From the NCBI RefSeq assembly GCF_013409595.1, contig NZ_JACCBD010000001.1, positions 1,116,001-1,180,000 on the forward strand: DNA of 64,000 nt, written 5' to 3'. A program made the translations under genes and the position numbers. Source of the stretch: Leucobacter aridicollis (GTDB lineage: Bacteria; Actinomycetota; Actinomycetes; Actinomycetales; Microbacteriaceae). The notes below the pieces were generated by a model. That model was given only the letters and a program-made list of their open reading frames with translations, had not been told where the DNA came from and searched no databases. This document shows, in pieces, positions 9,348 to 18,373 of this stretch; position 1 is the stretch's first letter; every line of letters starts with the position of its first letter.

Positions 9348-10393
9348 GCGATTGGCTCGGAATTCTCTGGCTGGTGCTGCTGCTTGCAGCAAACGCCTTC
9401 TTCGTCGCCGCCGAGTTCGCGGTGATCTCTGCGCGACGCTCGCAGATCGAACCGCGGGCAGAGGCCGGATCGAAGAGCGCGAAGACCGCCCTGTTCGCGA
9501 TGGAACACGCGACGCTCATGCTCGCGACCTGTCAGCTCGGTATTACCGTCTGCTCGCTCGTGATCCTGAACGTCTCCGAACCGGCGATTCACCATCTGCT
9601 CGCCGGCCCGCTCGAGTGGACGGGCATGAGCGTCGAGGTCGCCGGCATCACCGCGTTCGTGCTGACGCTGCTGCTCGTCACGTATCTCCACGTCGTCTTC
9701 GGCGAGATGGTGCCGAAGAACGCCGCGTTCACGCTGCCGGACCGCGCGGTGCTGCTGCTCGCCCCGCCGCTCGTGGCGATCTCGCGCGTACTCCGTCCGA
9801 TCATCACGGCGCTCAACGCCATCGCGAACGGCGTGCTGCGCATGTTCCGAGTCGAGCCGAAGTCGGAGACGACGAGCACGTACACGCTCGAGGAAGTGGC
9901 GAGCATCGTCGACCACTCGCGCCGCGAGGGCGTGCTTGAGGATCGTTCGGGCGCGCTCACGGCAGCGTTCGAGTTCACCTCGAAGCGGGCTGGCGACGTG
10001 CTCGTGCCAACCGACAGGCTCGTCGTCCTCCCGCCAGGGTCGACGCCGGCCGACGTCGAGGCGGCGGTGGCGCGTCACGGGTTCTCCCGGTATCCCATCG
10101 TCGACGCCGAGGGCGCGCTCGTCGGATACGCGCACATCAAGGACCTCGTGCGGATCAGCGAGAGCTGGATCAACGAGCCGATCCCGCCGAAGCGCGTGCG
10201 CGAGATGGTGACGATGCGCGTCGACTCGGAGCTCGAGGACGTGTTGTCGCACATGCAGCGCCGCGGCATTCACATGGCGCGCGTCGTCGACGCGAGCGGG
10301 GCTGAACTCGGCGCGGTCTTCCTCGAAGACGTCATTGAGGAGCTCGTCGGGGAGATCCAGGACGCGACGAGGCGCCAGCGCTACGAGGACTAG
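9344..10393 (+). CDS. CNNM/CBS-domain membrane protein lacking CorC domain
   Basis: 349-aa paralogue of the preceding gene. It has the same DUF21 membrane domain (FFVAAEFAVISARR, ATCQLGITVCSLVI, FGEMVPKNAAFTLPD) and a CBS pair (VLVPTDRLVVLPPG..., FSRYPIVDAEG, MARVVDASGAELGAVFLEDV). It ends directly after the second CBS domain, without the CorC/HlyC tail of its partner. This full-length plus short pairing is common in actinobacteria and suggests one heteromeric cation-handling unit in the membrane. The ATG is read from an ATGA overlap. Downstream lie a tandem array and a long hairpin. Confidence 0.9.
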   Translation: MSDWLGILWLVLLLAANAFFVAAEFAVISARRSQIEPRAEAGSKSAKTALFAMEHATLMLATCQLGITVCSLVILNVSEPAIHHLLAGPLEWTGMSVEVAGITAFVLTLLLVTYLHVVFGEMVPKNAAFTLPDRAVLLLAPPLVAISRVLRPIITALNAIANGVLRMFRVEPKSETTSTYTLEEVASIVDHSRREGVLEDRSGALTAAFEFTSKRAGDVLVPTDRLVVLPPGSTPADVEAAVARHGFSRYPIVDAEGALVGYAHIKDLVRISESWINEPIPPKRVREMVTMRVDSELEDVLSHMQRRGIHMARVVDASGAELGAVFLEDVIEELVGEIQDATRRQRYED

Positions 10394-10409
10394 CGGAAGC
10401 TCTCCACCT

Positions 10410-10517
10410 GAGCTCTCCCGCTCCGCGAGAGCTCTCCCTCTCCGAGAGAGCTCTCCCTCTCCGAGAGAGCTCTCCCTCTCCGAGAGAGCTCTCCCTCTCC
10501 GTGAGCTCTCCCTCTCC
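10410..10517. repeat. 17-19 bp tandem array with AGAGCTCT core
   Basis: Six consecutive units. The three central ones (10444-10462, 10463-10481, 10482-10500) are identical 19-mers, flanked by shorter or variant 17-mers (10410-10426, 10427-10443, 10501-10517). Each unit has a GAGCTC palindrome followed by a CCCTCTCC tract. The array begins 16 bp after the stop of the short CBS gene and precedes a long hairpin. Confidence 0.9.
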
Positions 10518-10522
10518 GCGCA

Positions 10523-10593
10523 ACAGCCCCTTCCCTGCAAGACCGGCAGAACCTGACCGTCGGAAACGGTCCGTCTTGCAGGGAAGGGGCTGT
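10523..10593. terminator. Long bidirectional hairpin between convergent genes
   Basis: Perfect 21-bp arms at 10523-10543 and 10573-10593 enclose a smaller GACCGT/ACGGTC hairpin. It lies between the ends of the CBS gene (plus strand) and the ABC permease gene (minus strand), so it can terminate both. Confidence 0.75.
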
Positions 10594-10633
10594 GTGGTGG
10601 GCTGCGCCGGTGCGCGGTGGACCGTGGCGGAGG

Positions 10634-12058
10634 TTATGCGTCGCGGAGCGCGTCGACCGGTTCGATCTTTGCGGCCTTCATCGCCGGGTAGCTGCCGGCA
10701 GCGAGCCCGACAAGGGCGCCGACCGCCACGCCCAGCGGTGCGGCCCAGGGGGCGAGCACGGGCGTCCACTGTTGCACGAGGCACACCCCGATGAGCGCGA
10801 ACATACCCACGACGACACCCATGAGGCCGCCGAGCAGCCCCGTGGTCACCGATTCGATCATGAACTGGCCGGCGATGTCCCGCGTGCGGGCGCCCAACGC
10901 TCGTCGAAGGCCGATCTCACCGCGGCGCTCCGTCACCGACATGAGGGTGACGCTCGCGATACCGATGCCGCCGCCAATGAGCGCGACGATGCCGATCGCG
11001 AGGAACAGCACATTCACGTCGGCCTCCACGCCCTCGCGGAGCGCGTTCGCGCTCGACGGCGCCGAGACCTTGAAGGCGTCCGGGGCGTTCGGGTCGAGCG
11101 CGATCGGCGCCTGCCGTGCGACGACGTCGCCTGCGCCAACGGCGATCCTGATATCCAGGCTGTTGGCGCTCGCGAGGCCGAGCTCGCCGCGCGCGGTGTT
11201 CACCGGCACGATCACGGAGTCGAGCAGAGTGTTGCGGGTACCGACCTTGTCGAGGATCCCGATCACGGTGTAGGCCCGCTCCTCGATGAAGATCGCGGGC
11301 TGACCGCTCACGCGATTCACGCCGAGGCGCTCGGCCGCTGCCTTACCGAGGACAACGACGCGATCGCCGCGTTCGTCATGCCCGGCGTCGAAGAACCTGC
11401 CCGCGCTGATGTGGCCGGCGACAGTGTCGAGCAGCTCGGGGGAGGCCGCCACCACGGGCGGCGCGGCCTTCGCCGCCGCTGACGGGTCGTTGACCTGCAC
11501 CGTCACGACGTCCTTGACGTTATCGAGTTTCGCGTACAGCGCTGCGTGCTCGACCCCGGCGAGGTCACGAACCCTGTCAGCCGCGTCCCACGGGAGCCGG
11601 GCTGTCGCCCGCTCTTTGCCTCCGGCGGCCTTCGCCTTGCCTGGTTCGACGGTCACTCGAGTCGCCGAGAGCGCATCGAACTGCTGGGCGATCTGGCCTC
11701 CAGCGGTCTGCGCGAACCCAATCGTCGCGACGAGCGACGCAATGCCGAGCACGGTGCCGGCGAGGGTGATGAGCAGACGAGACGGGCGGGAGCCGACGCC
11801 CTCGAGCGCCTCGCGGACGAGGTCGCCGCGCGAGATCGTGGTGCGCGGGGCGCCAGCCGATTGCTGCTTGCGGGCGCGGCGCGAGGCGAACCAGCGTCGC
11901 CGCGGCTGCTTCGACTGGTCCGCGGCCTCTGCGGCGTCCGCTGCCGCCGTGGCGTCCGCCGTGAGGTCATCGAGCGTGAGCTCCGGAGCGTCCGCGCGAT
12001 CGAGCTCCGGTGATGCGCCGCGCTTCCGGCCGCGTCGTGCGCGTGGTGTGAGCTTCAT
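10634..12058 (-). CDS. MacB-like ABC transporter permease
   Basis: 474-aa inner-membrane permease of the FtsX/MacB family. It has a polar, charged N-terminal extension of about 90 residues, the first membrane helix (LLITLAGTVLGIASLVATI), a large extracytoplasmic MacB-PCD-like domain (residues about 125-340), and three C-terminal helices. The cytoplasmic coupling segment SVTERRGEIGLRRALGAR is present, as is the C-terminal YPAMKAAKIEPVDALR motif. It is the last gene of a four-gene operon and overlaps the ATPase gene by 4 bp. The complex should move a peptide or small molecule across or out of the membrane, or act as a mechanotransmission pump; the substrate is unknown. Confidence 0.92.
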   Translation of the reverse strand: MKLTPRARRGRKRGASPELDRADAPELTLDDLTADATAAADAAEAADQSKQPRRRWFASRRARKQQSAGAPRTTISRGDLVREALEGVGSRPSRLLITLAGTVLGIASLVATIGFAQTAGGQIAQQFDALSATRVTVEPGKAKAAGGKERATARLPWDAADRVRDLAGVEHAALYAKLDNVKDVVTVQVNDPSAAAKAAPPVVAASPELLDTVAGHISAGRFFDAGHDERGDRVVVLGKAAAERLGVNRVSGQPAIFIEERAYTVIGILDKVGTRNTLLDSVIVPVNTARGELGLASANSLDIRIAVGAGDVVARQAPIALDPNAPDAFKVSAPSSANALREGVEADVNVLFLAIGIVALIGGGIGIASVTLMSVTERRGEIGLRRALGARTRDIAGQFMIESVTTGLLGGLMGVVVGMFALIGVCLVQQWTPVLAPWAAPLGVAVGALVGLAAGSYPAMKAAKIEPVDALRDA

Positions 12059-12897
12059 TCGATCACCGTGAGCTCTCCATCGTTGATGCGCACGCGACGT
12101 CCCGCGGCCTGTGCCACGGCCTCGTCGTGCGTGATCATCACGATCGTCAGGCCGTCGGCGGAGAGCTCGTCGAACAGCTCCATGATCGCGCGCGAGTTGG
12201 CCCGGTCGAGGTTGCCCGTCGGCTCATCGGCGAGGAGGAGCCGCGGTGACGTGCAGACGGCGCGCGCGATCGCGACACGCTGCCGCTCACCACCGGACAG
12301 CGTGTTCGGTGTCGAGTCGATCCGGTGCGAGAGCCGAACCCGGTCGAGCGCACGGCGCGCGAGGGGCTCCCGCTCCTCGCGAGTGAGCCCAGCGTAGGTT
12401 CCGGCGAGCATGACGTTCTCGAGCACCGTTCTCGTCGGCATCAGGTGGAACGACTGGAACACGAAGCCGATGGCGCGCGCGCGGAGCCCCGCGCGTTCGT
12501 CCTCGCTCAAGCCGGCGACGTCGATGCCCTCGAAAAGGAACGTGCCGGTGCTCGGCCGGTCAAGCAGGCCGAGGGTGTTGAGCATCGTCGACTTGCCGGA
12601 TCCGGACGGGCCGATGATCGCGAGGTAGTCGCCGCGGTCGACAGTCAGGTCGACGCCGCGCAGCGCGTTCACCGGGGGAGGGCCGGGGAAGAACCGGGTC
12701 ACGCCCGTCAGTTCGGCGATGGGGCCGGAGAACGCGGGATCGCCGATGTCGGGTCGTTCGACGGGGATCGACGCGGCCGCAGCCTCGTCCGCCGCCGTCG
12801 CGCTCGCCGGGGTGGACTCGGCCGCCCCGGGAGCGCTGGCCACGGTCTTGGACGGGGCGGCCGCCTCGTCGCGAAACAGCTCTTCGACGCCACTCAC
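12055..12897 (-). CDS. MacB/LolD-like ABC transporter ATP-binding protein
   Basis: 280 aa. An Ala/Pro-rich leader of about 60 residues precedes a canonical nucleotide-binding domain: Walker A GPSGSGKST, Q-loop FVFQSFHLMPTRTVLENV, signature LSGGERQRVAIAR, Walker B LLLADEPTGNLD and the H-loop in MITHDEAVA. It is of the LolD/MacB class that pairs with four-helix permeases. The start ATG overlaps the stop of the adaptor gene upstream by 4 bp, and its own stop overlaps the permease start, so all three are translationally coupled. The N-terminal extension is unusual for LolD-type ATPases, which normally begin at the domain. Confidence 0.93.
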   Translation of the reverse strand: MSGVEELFRDEAAAPSKTVASAPGAAESTPASATAADEAAAASIPVERPDIGDPAFSGPIAELTGVTRFFPGPPPVNALRGVDLTVDRGDYLAIIGPSGSGKSTMLNTLGLLDRPSTGTFLFEGIDVAGLSEDERAGLRARAIGFVFQSFHLMPTRTVLENVMLAGTYAGLTREEREPLARRALDRVRLSHRIDSTPNTLSGGERQRVAIARAVCTSPRLLLADEPTGNLDRANSRAIMELFDELSADGLTIVMITHDEAVAQAAGRRVRINDGELTVIE

Positions 12898-14510
12898 CTA
12901 CCGACCACGACTTTCGCGCCCTCGACGATGCGGTCGTCGCTGCTCGTGATCTCAACGTAGCCGTCGGCTGCCAGACCGGCCTCGACTGCGACGGTCTCGG
13001 TTTCGGCGTTGTGGCCGTCGCGGACGTCGATGAGGAGCTCCACCCGATCCTCGCCGCCCGATCCCGCAGACAGCGCTGCGATCGGCACCGCGATGACCTC
13101 GCCGTCGGTTGACGCGACGGGAATGCGCAGCCGCACGTTGGTGCCGCGCAGCTCATCGAACTGCTCGTTGGTGAGGTCGACGGGCTCGAGCTCAACGGTG
13201 TAGCGAGCACCGCTGGCGTCGCCGCCACCGCTGCCACCGCTGCCGCCGCTGCCGCCGGAGCCACCCTCTGAGCCTTCGCCGCCCTCGGAGCCGCCACCGG
13301 ACTTCGGAGCCTTCACCGCGGTGACCTTTGCGGTCAGCGCGGTGCCGTCGGGGGCGGAGAACTCCGCGACGAGGCCCTCCGACAGCAGATCAGCGTCCTG
13401 CTTCGAGACGGTGCCGCTGATCGAGAGCGTCGCACCCGACACGCTCATAGGCGATCCGGAGAGTACGTCGCCGCGCTTGACGCTCACCTCGTCGACGCGA
13501 CGGGGCAGCCCCGCAAGGAAGAGCGCCTCGCCTGCCGGAAGCGTCGGAAGCACGGCGGCCTGCGCCTCGCCCAGCGCCTCCTGAGCATCGTTCACGCCCT
13601 CCCACGCGGCGTTCACTGCCGCCTGTTCGCTCGTGACGTTCGGGGACTTCGCCGCGCGCGCCTCGTCGAGCGCTGCCTGCGCCTGAGCCGCCGCGACGTT
13701 CGCGTCGCGCAGGGCGCGCTCAGCGCCCTTGAGCTGTTCGCGGGACTCGTCGCCACCAGTGGACGCCGTGTACCCGAGCTGTTCGTAGAGGGCCCCGAGA
13801 CCCGCCGCGGTATCCCAGTCGAAGGTATCGGTGTTGAGATCACCGCTCGCGTAGCCGAGCGCCGACAGCGCCTGCTTCAGCTGGGTCACGTCGGGGCCGC
13901 GCATCCCGATGCTCAAGCTGCGGTAGGCCGGCAGCTCCCCGGGCAGTACGATCACGGGTCGGCCCGCGACCTCGAGGGCAACATTGCCAGCCTTGAAGAT
14001 GGCGCCGACAGCGGGAACTTGGCCGGTGACGACCGCCTTCGCCTCGCCGCCCGCCGCGTCGATCGCGACAGCAACGGAATCGGCGTAGGCGACCTCGCCG
14101 CGCAACACGACGGTGTTCTCGATCACGCGATTCTCGATCGGTGCGGTGACCGGGCCCGGCTTCGGTGCTTCGGTGCGGGCCGCGAGGGTCGCTGGCGAGA
14201 CGATGAACTGCATCACGAGGACGCCGAGCAACAGCGACGCCACGGCAACTGCCGCGATGAGCGCGACGAGGCGCTTGCCTGTCCACGGCTGCTTGGTCTT
14301 CGGTTTCTTTGCCCCGGTCTCCGAATCAGCATTCGCTACAGCCTCTGCCTCTACAGCGTCAGCTTCCACAGCGTCGGCCTGAACAGCGTCGGCCTGAACA
14401 GCGTCAGCCTCGTCGCTCAGATCGAGGGGGGTTGTCGCCTCAGCATCGGTGCCTTCGGGCGGCATGGATTCGGAGGCGTCGCCTCCCTGGCGACGCCTCT
14501 TGAATGCCAC
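12894..14510 (-). CDS. MacA/HlyD-like adaptor with peptidoglycan-binding-like domain
   Basis: 538-aa membrane-anchored adaptor. It has a cytoplasmic acidic tail containing about five ADAV-type pentapeptides (residues about 33-58), one transmembrane helix (LVALIAAVAVASLLLGVLVM), a split barrel/lipoyl-like part, a peptidoglycan-binding-like segment (SIGMRGPDVTQLKQALSALGY), an alpha-helical hairpin rich in Ala/Gln (residues about 255-320), a Gly/Ser linker of about 30 residues, and a beta-barrel end. The combination with a MacB permease and LolD ATPase defines a Gram-positive tripartite-like exporter. The gene starts 3 bp after the lipoprotein gene and overlaps the ATPase gene by 4 bp. Confidence 0.85.
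   Translation of the reverse strand: MAFKRRRQGGDASESMPPEGTDAEATTPLDLSDEADAVQADAVQADAVEADAVEAEAVANADSETGAKKPKTKQPWTGKRLVALIAAVAVASLLLGVLVMQFIVSPATLAARTEAPKPGPVTAPIENRVIENTVVLRGEVAYADSVAVAIDAAGGEAKAVVTGQVPAVGAIFKAGNVALEVAGRPVIVLPGELPAYRSLSIGMRGPDVTQLKQALSALGYASGDLNTDTFDWDTAAGLGALYEQLGYTASTGGDESREQLKGAERALRDANVAAAQAQAALDEARAAKSPNVTSEQAAVNAAWEGVNDAQEALGEAQAAVLPTLPAGEALFLAGLPRRVDEVSVKRGDVLSGSPMSVSGATLSISGTVSKQDADLLSEGLVAEFSAPDGTALTAKVTAVKAPKSGGGSEGGEGSEGGSGGSGGSGGSGGGDASGARYTVELEPVDLTNEQFDELRGTNVRLRIPVASTDGEVIAVPIAALSAGSGGEDRVELLIDVRDGHNAETETVAVEAGLAADGYVEITSSDDRIVEGAKVVVGR
14338..14412 (-). repeat. 15-bp in-frame tandem repeat in the adaptor gene
   Basis: About five copies of a 15-bp unit (ACAGCGTCGGCCTGA on the plus strand and close variants) encode the ADAVQ/ADAVE pentapeptides of the cytoplasmic tail. 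Copy number is likely to vary between strains without shifting the frame. Confidence 0.85.
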
Positions 14511-14513
14511 GGG

Positions 14514-15557
14514 TTACTTCTCCTCAGACTTGGAGCCAGACTTGGTCTGGTACTTCGCGAGCATGGCGTCGAGCTCCGCCTTGTGCTCGTCAACAAACTT
14601 CTGCTCCTGCGCGTGCATGATCTTGGTCGACTTCTTCTCGTAGCCGACCTTGTCCTTGCATTCGAAGTCGGCGACGGCGGTCTCGATCTCGAGCTTCTTG
14701 AGCTCGTCCATCTTCTCCTTCGACGGCTCCTTCGGCTCCTCGCCCTCGACGTACTCGCCGCCGCCGTACAGCTCGTTGCTCGCTTCCATGACCGAGTTCT
14801 GCGCGTCGTCGGGAGTCGAGAACTGACCGTAACCGCTGTCGGCCATGCACGCGGCCCACTCGGTGTTGAGGGCAGTCATCTCCTCGGAGGGCTCCATGCC
14901 CCAAACCTCGTTCATCGCCTCGAAAAGGTCAGCGAACTCAGGATCCTCGTACGCAGCCTGAGCGCCCTGCGCCTCCTGGGAGATCTCGTGACGCGCCGCG
15001 CCCTGGCAGCCCTCCTGGGTCCAGTCGGAGGTGTAGCCGCCGCCCTCCTCCATTTCGGCCATCTGCTCTTCGGTCGGTCCGGGGCCGTAGAGCACCTCGT
15101 AGAAGGCCTGCTGCTCGGACTCGCTGAGCGACTCAACGTATTCCTGGTTCGGGTCGACGTACTCGTTGCCCTCTTCTTCGGGCTGGTTGTTCCACGGGCT
15201 GTCGAAGAAGCCGTAGCCGTACTGCTCGGCAAACTCCTTGCTGCCCCACTGCGGCCCGTCCATCTCCTCTTCGTCGGCGGAGAAGAACGTCATGCTCTGG
15301 GTGTCCGGCTCGTACTCGAAGCCTTCCTTCTGCATGCAGGCAGCGACGAGCTCCTCAACCTTGAGCTGCTCCTCCTGCATCGCCTCCTCGGTCATCTCCT
15401 CGCCGTCCCAGAGGGCGGAGAGGTACTTGCTCAGGGGGCCCTCATCAATCTCGGCAGCCTTGTCGCCGGGCTTCGCCGAGCAGCCGGAGAGTGTGAGTGC
15501 CACTGCCGCGGCGATTGCGGTGATGGGAACGAGTGCCTTGCGAGCGTTGCGGGGCAT
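14514..15557 (-). CDS. Acidic lipoprotein with repeated Cys motifs
   Basis: 347 aa. The lipoprotein signal peptide ends in the lipobox LTLSGCSA, so the mature protein is anchored outside the membrane. It is very acidic (many Glu/Asp) and carries three spaced motifs of the form C-x4-G-[FY]: CMQKEGF, CMADSGY and CKDKVGY, plus a further cysteine in EGCQGAARH. Similar actinobacterial lipoproteins with CMxxxG repeats sit next to MacA/MacB-like genes, but I know of no assigned function. It heads the operon, 3 bp before the adaptor gene, so it is probably the extracytoplasmic partner or substrate receptor. No enzyme motif is visible. Confidence 0.85.
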   Translation of the reverse strand: MPRNARKALVPITAIAAAVALTLSGCSAKPGDKAAEIDEGPLSKYLSALWDGEEMTEEAMQEEQLKVEELVAACMQKEGFEYEPDTQSMTFFSADEEEMDGPQWGSKEFAEQYGYGFFDSPWNNQPEEEGNEYVDPNQEYVESLSESEQQAFYEVLYGPGPTEEQMAEMEEGGGYTSDWTQEGCQGAARHEISQEAQGAQAAYEDPEFADLFEAMNEVWGMEPSEEMTALNTEWAACMADSGYGQFSTPDDAQNSVMEASNELYGGGEYVEGEEPKEPSKEKMDELKKLEIETAVADFECKDKVGYEKKSTKIMHAQEQKFVDEHKAELDAMLAKYQTKSGSKSEEK

Positions 15558-15728
15558 GAAAAAACCTCATTTGATCATGAACGAGAGCCAGGATGAATCT
15601 GAAAGTTAGCACACAAAGCAACGGGCGCTGTTGCTTATGAGCGGTTTGTCAGCTTGTCGTGACCAAGCCGATGCAGAGTCTTCGGCGCGTGTCGGAGAAC
15701 CCCCGGAAACGCGGCCCGGAACGCCCGC

Positions 15729-16934
15729 CTACAGTGCGAGCAGCCGGGTGAGCTGCGCGCCGACGAGCTCGAACTCGATGAGGAACGAGTCGTGACCATA
15801 GGGGGAGTCGATCCGCGTCGCCTGCGTGCCGTCGAGGCTGCCCGGCGTGTGCCGCGCGATCTCGTCCTGCCCCTCGATCGTGAAGAGGCGATCGCTCGGA
15901 ATCCCGAGCACGAGCGTCGGAAGCTCGAGCGTCTGCAACGCGGCCCGGACCCCGCCCCGGCCGCGCCCGACATCGTGCGAGTTCATCGCCTGCACGAGCG
16001 TGACGTAGCTGTTCGCGTCAAACCGGCGGGTGAACTTGTTGCCGTGGAAGTCGAGGTACGACTCAACCGCGAACCGGCCCCCGCCGCCGAGCGGGCTCAC
16101 CGCCGACTGCCACGACCTGCCGAACCTGTCGTCGAGCTCAGTGTTGCTGCGATAGTTCAGCAGCGCGAGCCTGCGGGCCGTCGCGAGCCCATGGTGCGGG
16201 CCGATGCCGTCGGGCGCATCGTAGTAGTCGCCGCCGTGGTACGACGGGTCCGAGCGGATCGCTTCGAGCTGCACGAGGTTCAGGCCGATCTGATCCGCCG
16301 TCGTCACCGGCGGGGCCGCGATCACGGCCAGGCGCGCCGTGCGATCCTGATTGACGATTCCCCACTCGAGCGCGTGCATCCCACCCATCGAGCCGCCGAT
16401 GACCGCGGCGAACCGTTCCACGCCGAGCGCGTCGGCGAACTTCGTCGCCGCCTGAACTTGGTCGCGAACCGTCAGATACGGGAAACGGGCGCCCCACTCG
16501 CGGTGGTCGGCCGCGAGCGAGCCCGGCCCGGTCGTGCCCTGGCAGCCGCCGAGCACGTTGGGGGCGATGATGCAGTACCGGTTCGTGTCGAGCGGGCGGC
16601 CGGGGCCGACGATCTCGCTCCACCAGCCGTCGGTCGGGTGGCCCGCCGTCGCGGCGCCCACGAGGTGGCTATCGCCGGTGAGGGCGTGGAAGACGAGGAT
16701 CGCGTTGTCCCGTGCCTCGTTCAGCTCGCCGAACGTCTCGTAGGCGATCCGCACGTGGGGGAGTTCCTCGCCGGCCTCGGTCGTGAGCGATCCGATCGAC
16801 ACGAACTGCCGGTTGCCGACGGGGTCGCCGTCGCGCCAGCCGCCCGAGATCGGTGGTCGCCCCATGAGCGCGCGGAGCTGCGCGTCAGTGATGAAGTCGG
16901 TAGGGAACGAGTCCTCGGGGGTCTGCCAGTCCAT
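15729..16934 (-). CDS. metX: Homoserine O-acetyltransferase
   Basis: Transfers acetyl from acetyl-CoA to homoserine, the activating step of methionine synthesis. 401 aa, alpha/beta-hydrolase fold. Visible signatures are HALTGDSHLVG, the TTGPGS loop, the nucleophile elbow GGSMGGMHALEW with its serine, and the C-terminal IDSPYGHDSFLIE with the catalytic histidine. It follows metY on the same strand, and its product is the substrate of MetY. A strong hairpin (16994-17032) lies between the two genes, so metX may be expressed from its own promoter near CACAAT just upstream. AGGGAG lies only 2 nt from the ATG at 16934. Confidence 0.95.
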   Translation of the reverse strand: MDWQTPEDSFPTDFITDAQLRALMGRPPISGGWRDGDPVGNRQFVSIGSLTTEAGEELPHVRIAYETFGELNEARDNAILVFHALTGDSHLVGAATAGHPTDGWWSEIVGPGRPLDTNRYCIIAPNVLGGCQGTTGPGSLAADHREWGARFPYLTVRDQVQAATKFADALGVERFAAVIGGSMGGMHALEWGIVNQDRTARLAVIAAPPVTTADQIGLNLVQLEAIRSDPSYHGGDYYDAPDGIGPHHGLATARRLALLNYRSNTELDDRFGRSWQSAVSPLGGGGRFAVESYLDFHGNKFTRRFDANSYVTLVQAMNSHDVGRGRGGVRAALQTLELPTLVLGIPSDRLFTIEGQDEIARHTPGSLDGTQATRIDSPYGHDSFLIEFELVGAQLTRLLAL

Positions 16935-16993
16935 AACTCCCTATTGTGGCCTGCTTCGCACCCCGCCGGGCGAATGTTACGTGGGCAACGCAA

Positions 16994-17032
16994 AAGCGCC
17001 GCCCGCCCGGAACTCCGGGACGGGCGGCGCTT
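16994..17032 (-). terminator. Hairpin after metY
   Basis: Perfect 12-bp arms (16994-17005 and 17021-17032) with an additional inner CCGG/CCGG pairing, 18 bp past the metY stop codon. Confidence 0.75.
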
Positions 17033-17050
17033 CACACCACGTGGCGCGGA

Positions 17051-18373
17051 CTAGGCTGCGGCCGCCGCCACGACCTCGCGAGCGGCCGCGAAGCCAACCT
17101 CAAGGTCAGCCTTGATGTCGTCGATGTGCTCGAGGCCGACCGACAGGCGAACGAGGCCCGGGGTCACGCCACCCGAGAGCTGCTGCTCCGGGGTGAGCTG
17201 CGAGTGCGTCGTCGACGCGGGGTGAATGACGAGCGAGCGCACGTCGCCGATGTTCGCGACGTGGCTGAAGAGTTCGAGGCTGTTCACGAACGCCTTACCC
17301 GCCTCGACGCCGCCCTTGAGCTCGAACGACAGCACCGCGCCGACACCCTTCGGGGCGTAGACGTTCGCCGCAGCGTAGCTCGGGTCGGTGGGGAGGCCTG
17401 CGTAGTAGACCGAGGCCACGTCTGCGTGTGCGTCGAGCCACTCTGCAACGTTCTGCGCGTTCTGCGTGTGGCGCTCCATGCGCAGCGACAGGGTCTCAAC
17501 GCCCTGCAGCAGCTGCCAGGCGCTCTGCGGCGCGATCGCCGAGCCGAGGTCGCGGAGCAGCTGCACGCGCGCCTTGATGACGTACGCGATGCTGTCACCG
17601 ACGGCGCCGGTGTAGCTCACGCCGTTGTAGGAGGGATCAGGCTCCGTGAGGCCGGGGAACTTGTCGACGTGCTCCGACCAGGGGAACGAACCGCCGTCGA
17701 CGATCGCACCGCCGAGCGTCGTGCCGTGGCCGCCAAGGAACTTCGTGACCGAGTGCAGCACCACGTCAGCGCCGTGCTCGAGCGGGCGCACGAGGAAGGG
17801 GCTCGCGACGGTGTTGTCGACGATGAGCGGGAGGTGGTTCTCGTGTGCGACATCGGCAACGGCGCGGATGTCGAGGATCTTGGTACGCGGGTTCGCGATC
17901 GACTCCGCGAAGAACAGCTTCGTGTTCGGGCGGACGGCGCGCTGCCACTCGGCCGGGTCGTCCTGATCCTCAACGAACGTGACCTCGATGCCGAGCTTCG
18001 CGAGCGAGTACTTGAAGAGGTTGTAGGTGCCGCCGTAGATGGCAGCCGAGGAGACGATGTGGTCGCCCGAGTTCGCGATGTTCAGCACGGCGAACGTCGA
18101 CGCCGCCTGGCCGCTCGACAGCAGCAGCGCCGCGGTGCCGCCCTCAAGCGCGGCGATGCGCTGCTCGGCGACATCCTGAGTCGGGTTCGTGATGCGAGTG
18201 TAGATCGGGCCGAACTCGGCGAGTGCGAAGCGGTTCGCCGCCTGCTCAGTGCTGTCGAAGACGAAGGCCGTGGTCTGGTGGATGGGAAGCGCGCGCGATC
18301 CGGTCGTCGGATCCGGCTCCTGGCCAGCGTGAATCTGCTTGGTTTCAAAACCCCATGCGGTCTTGTCAGTCAT
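17051..18373 (-). CDS. metY: O-acetylhomoserine sulfhydrylase (aminocarboxypropyltransferase)
   Basis: PLP enzyme of 440 aa that condenses O-acetylhomoserine with sulfide to homocysteine. The Cys/Met metabolism family signature is clear: [60 protein letters not shown] and [15 protein letters not shown] with the PLP lysine. The start is the ATG at 18373 behind GGGGAG; the longer frame upstream is not family-like. It is divergent from the SDR gene with about 165 bp between. MetX follows downstream. I see no SAM riboswitch fold in the leader. Confidence 0.95.
   Translation of the reverse strand: MTDKTAWGFETKQIHAGQEPDPTTGSRALPIHQTTAFVFDSTEQAANRFALAEFGPIYTRITNPTQDVAEQRIAALEGGTAALLLSSGQAASTFAVLNIANSGDHIVSSAAIYGGTYNLFKYSLAKLGIEVTFVEDQDDPAEWQRAVRPNTKLFFAESIANPRTKILDIRAVADVAHENHLPLIVDNTVASPFLVRPLEHGADVVLHSVTKFLGGHGTTLGGAIVDGGSFPWSEHVDKFPGLTEPDPSYNGVSYTGAVGDSIAYVIKARVQLLRDLGSAIAPQSAWQLLQGVETLSLRMERHTQNAQNVAEWLDAHADVASVYYAGLPTDPSYAAANVYAPKGVGAVLSFELKGGVEAGKAFVNSLELFSHVANIGDVRSLVIHPASTTHSQLTPEQQLSGGVTPGLVRLSVGLEHIDDIKADLEVGFAAAREVVAAAAA

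Noticed and set aside
10410..10517. Possible CRISPR array
   Set aside because: Units are contiguous 17-19 bp repeats with no unique spacers and no cas genes.
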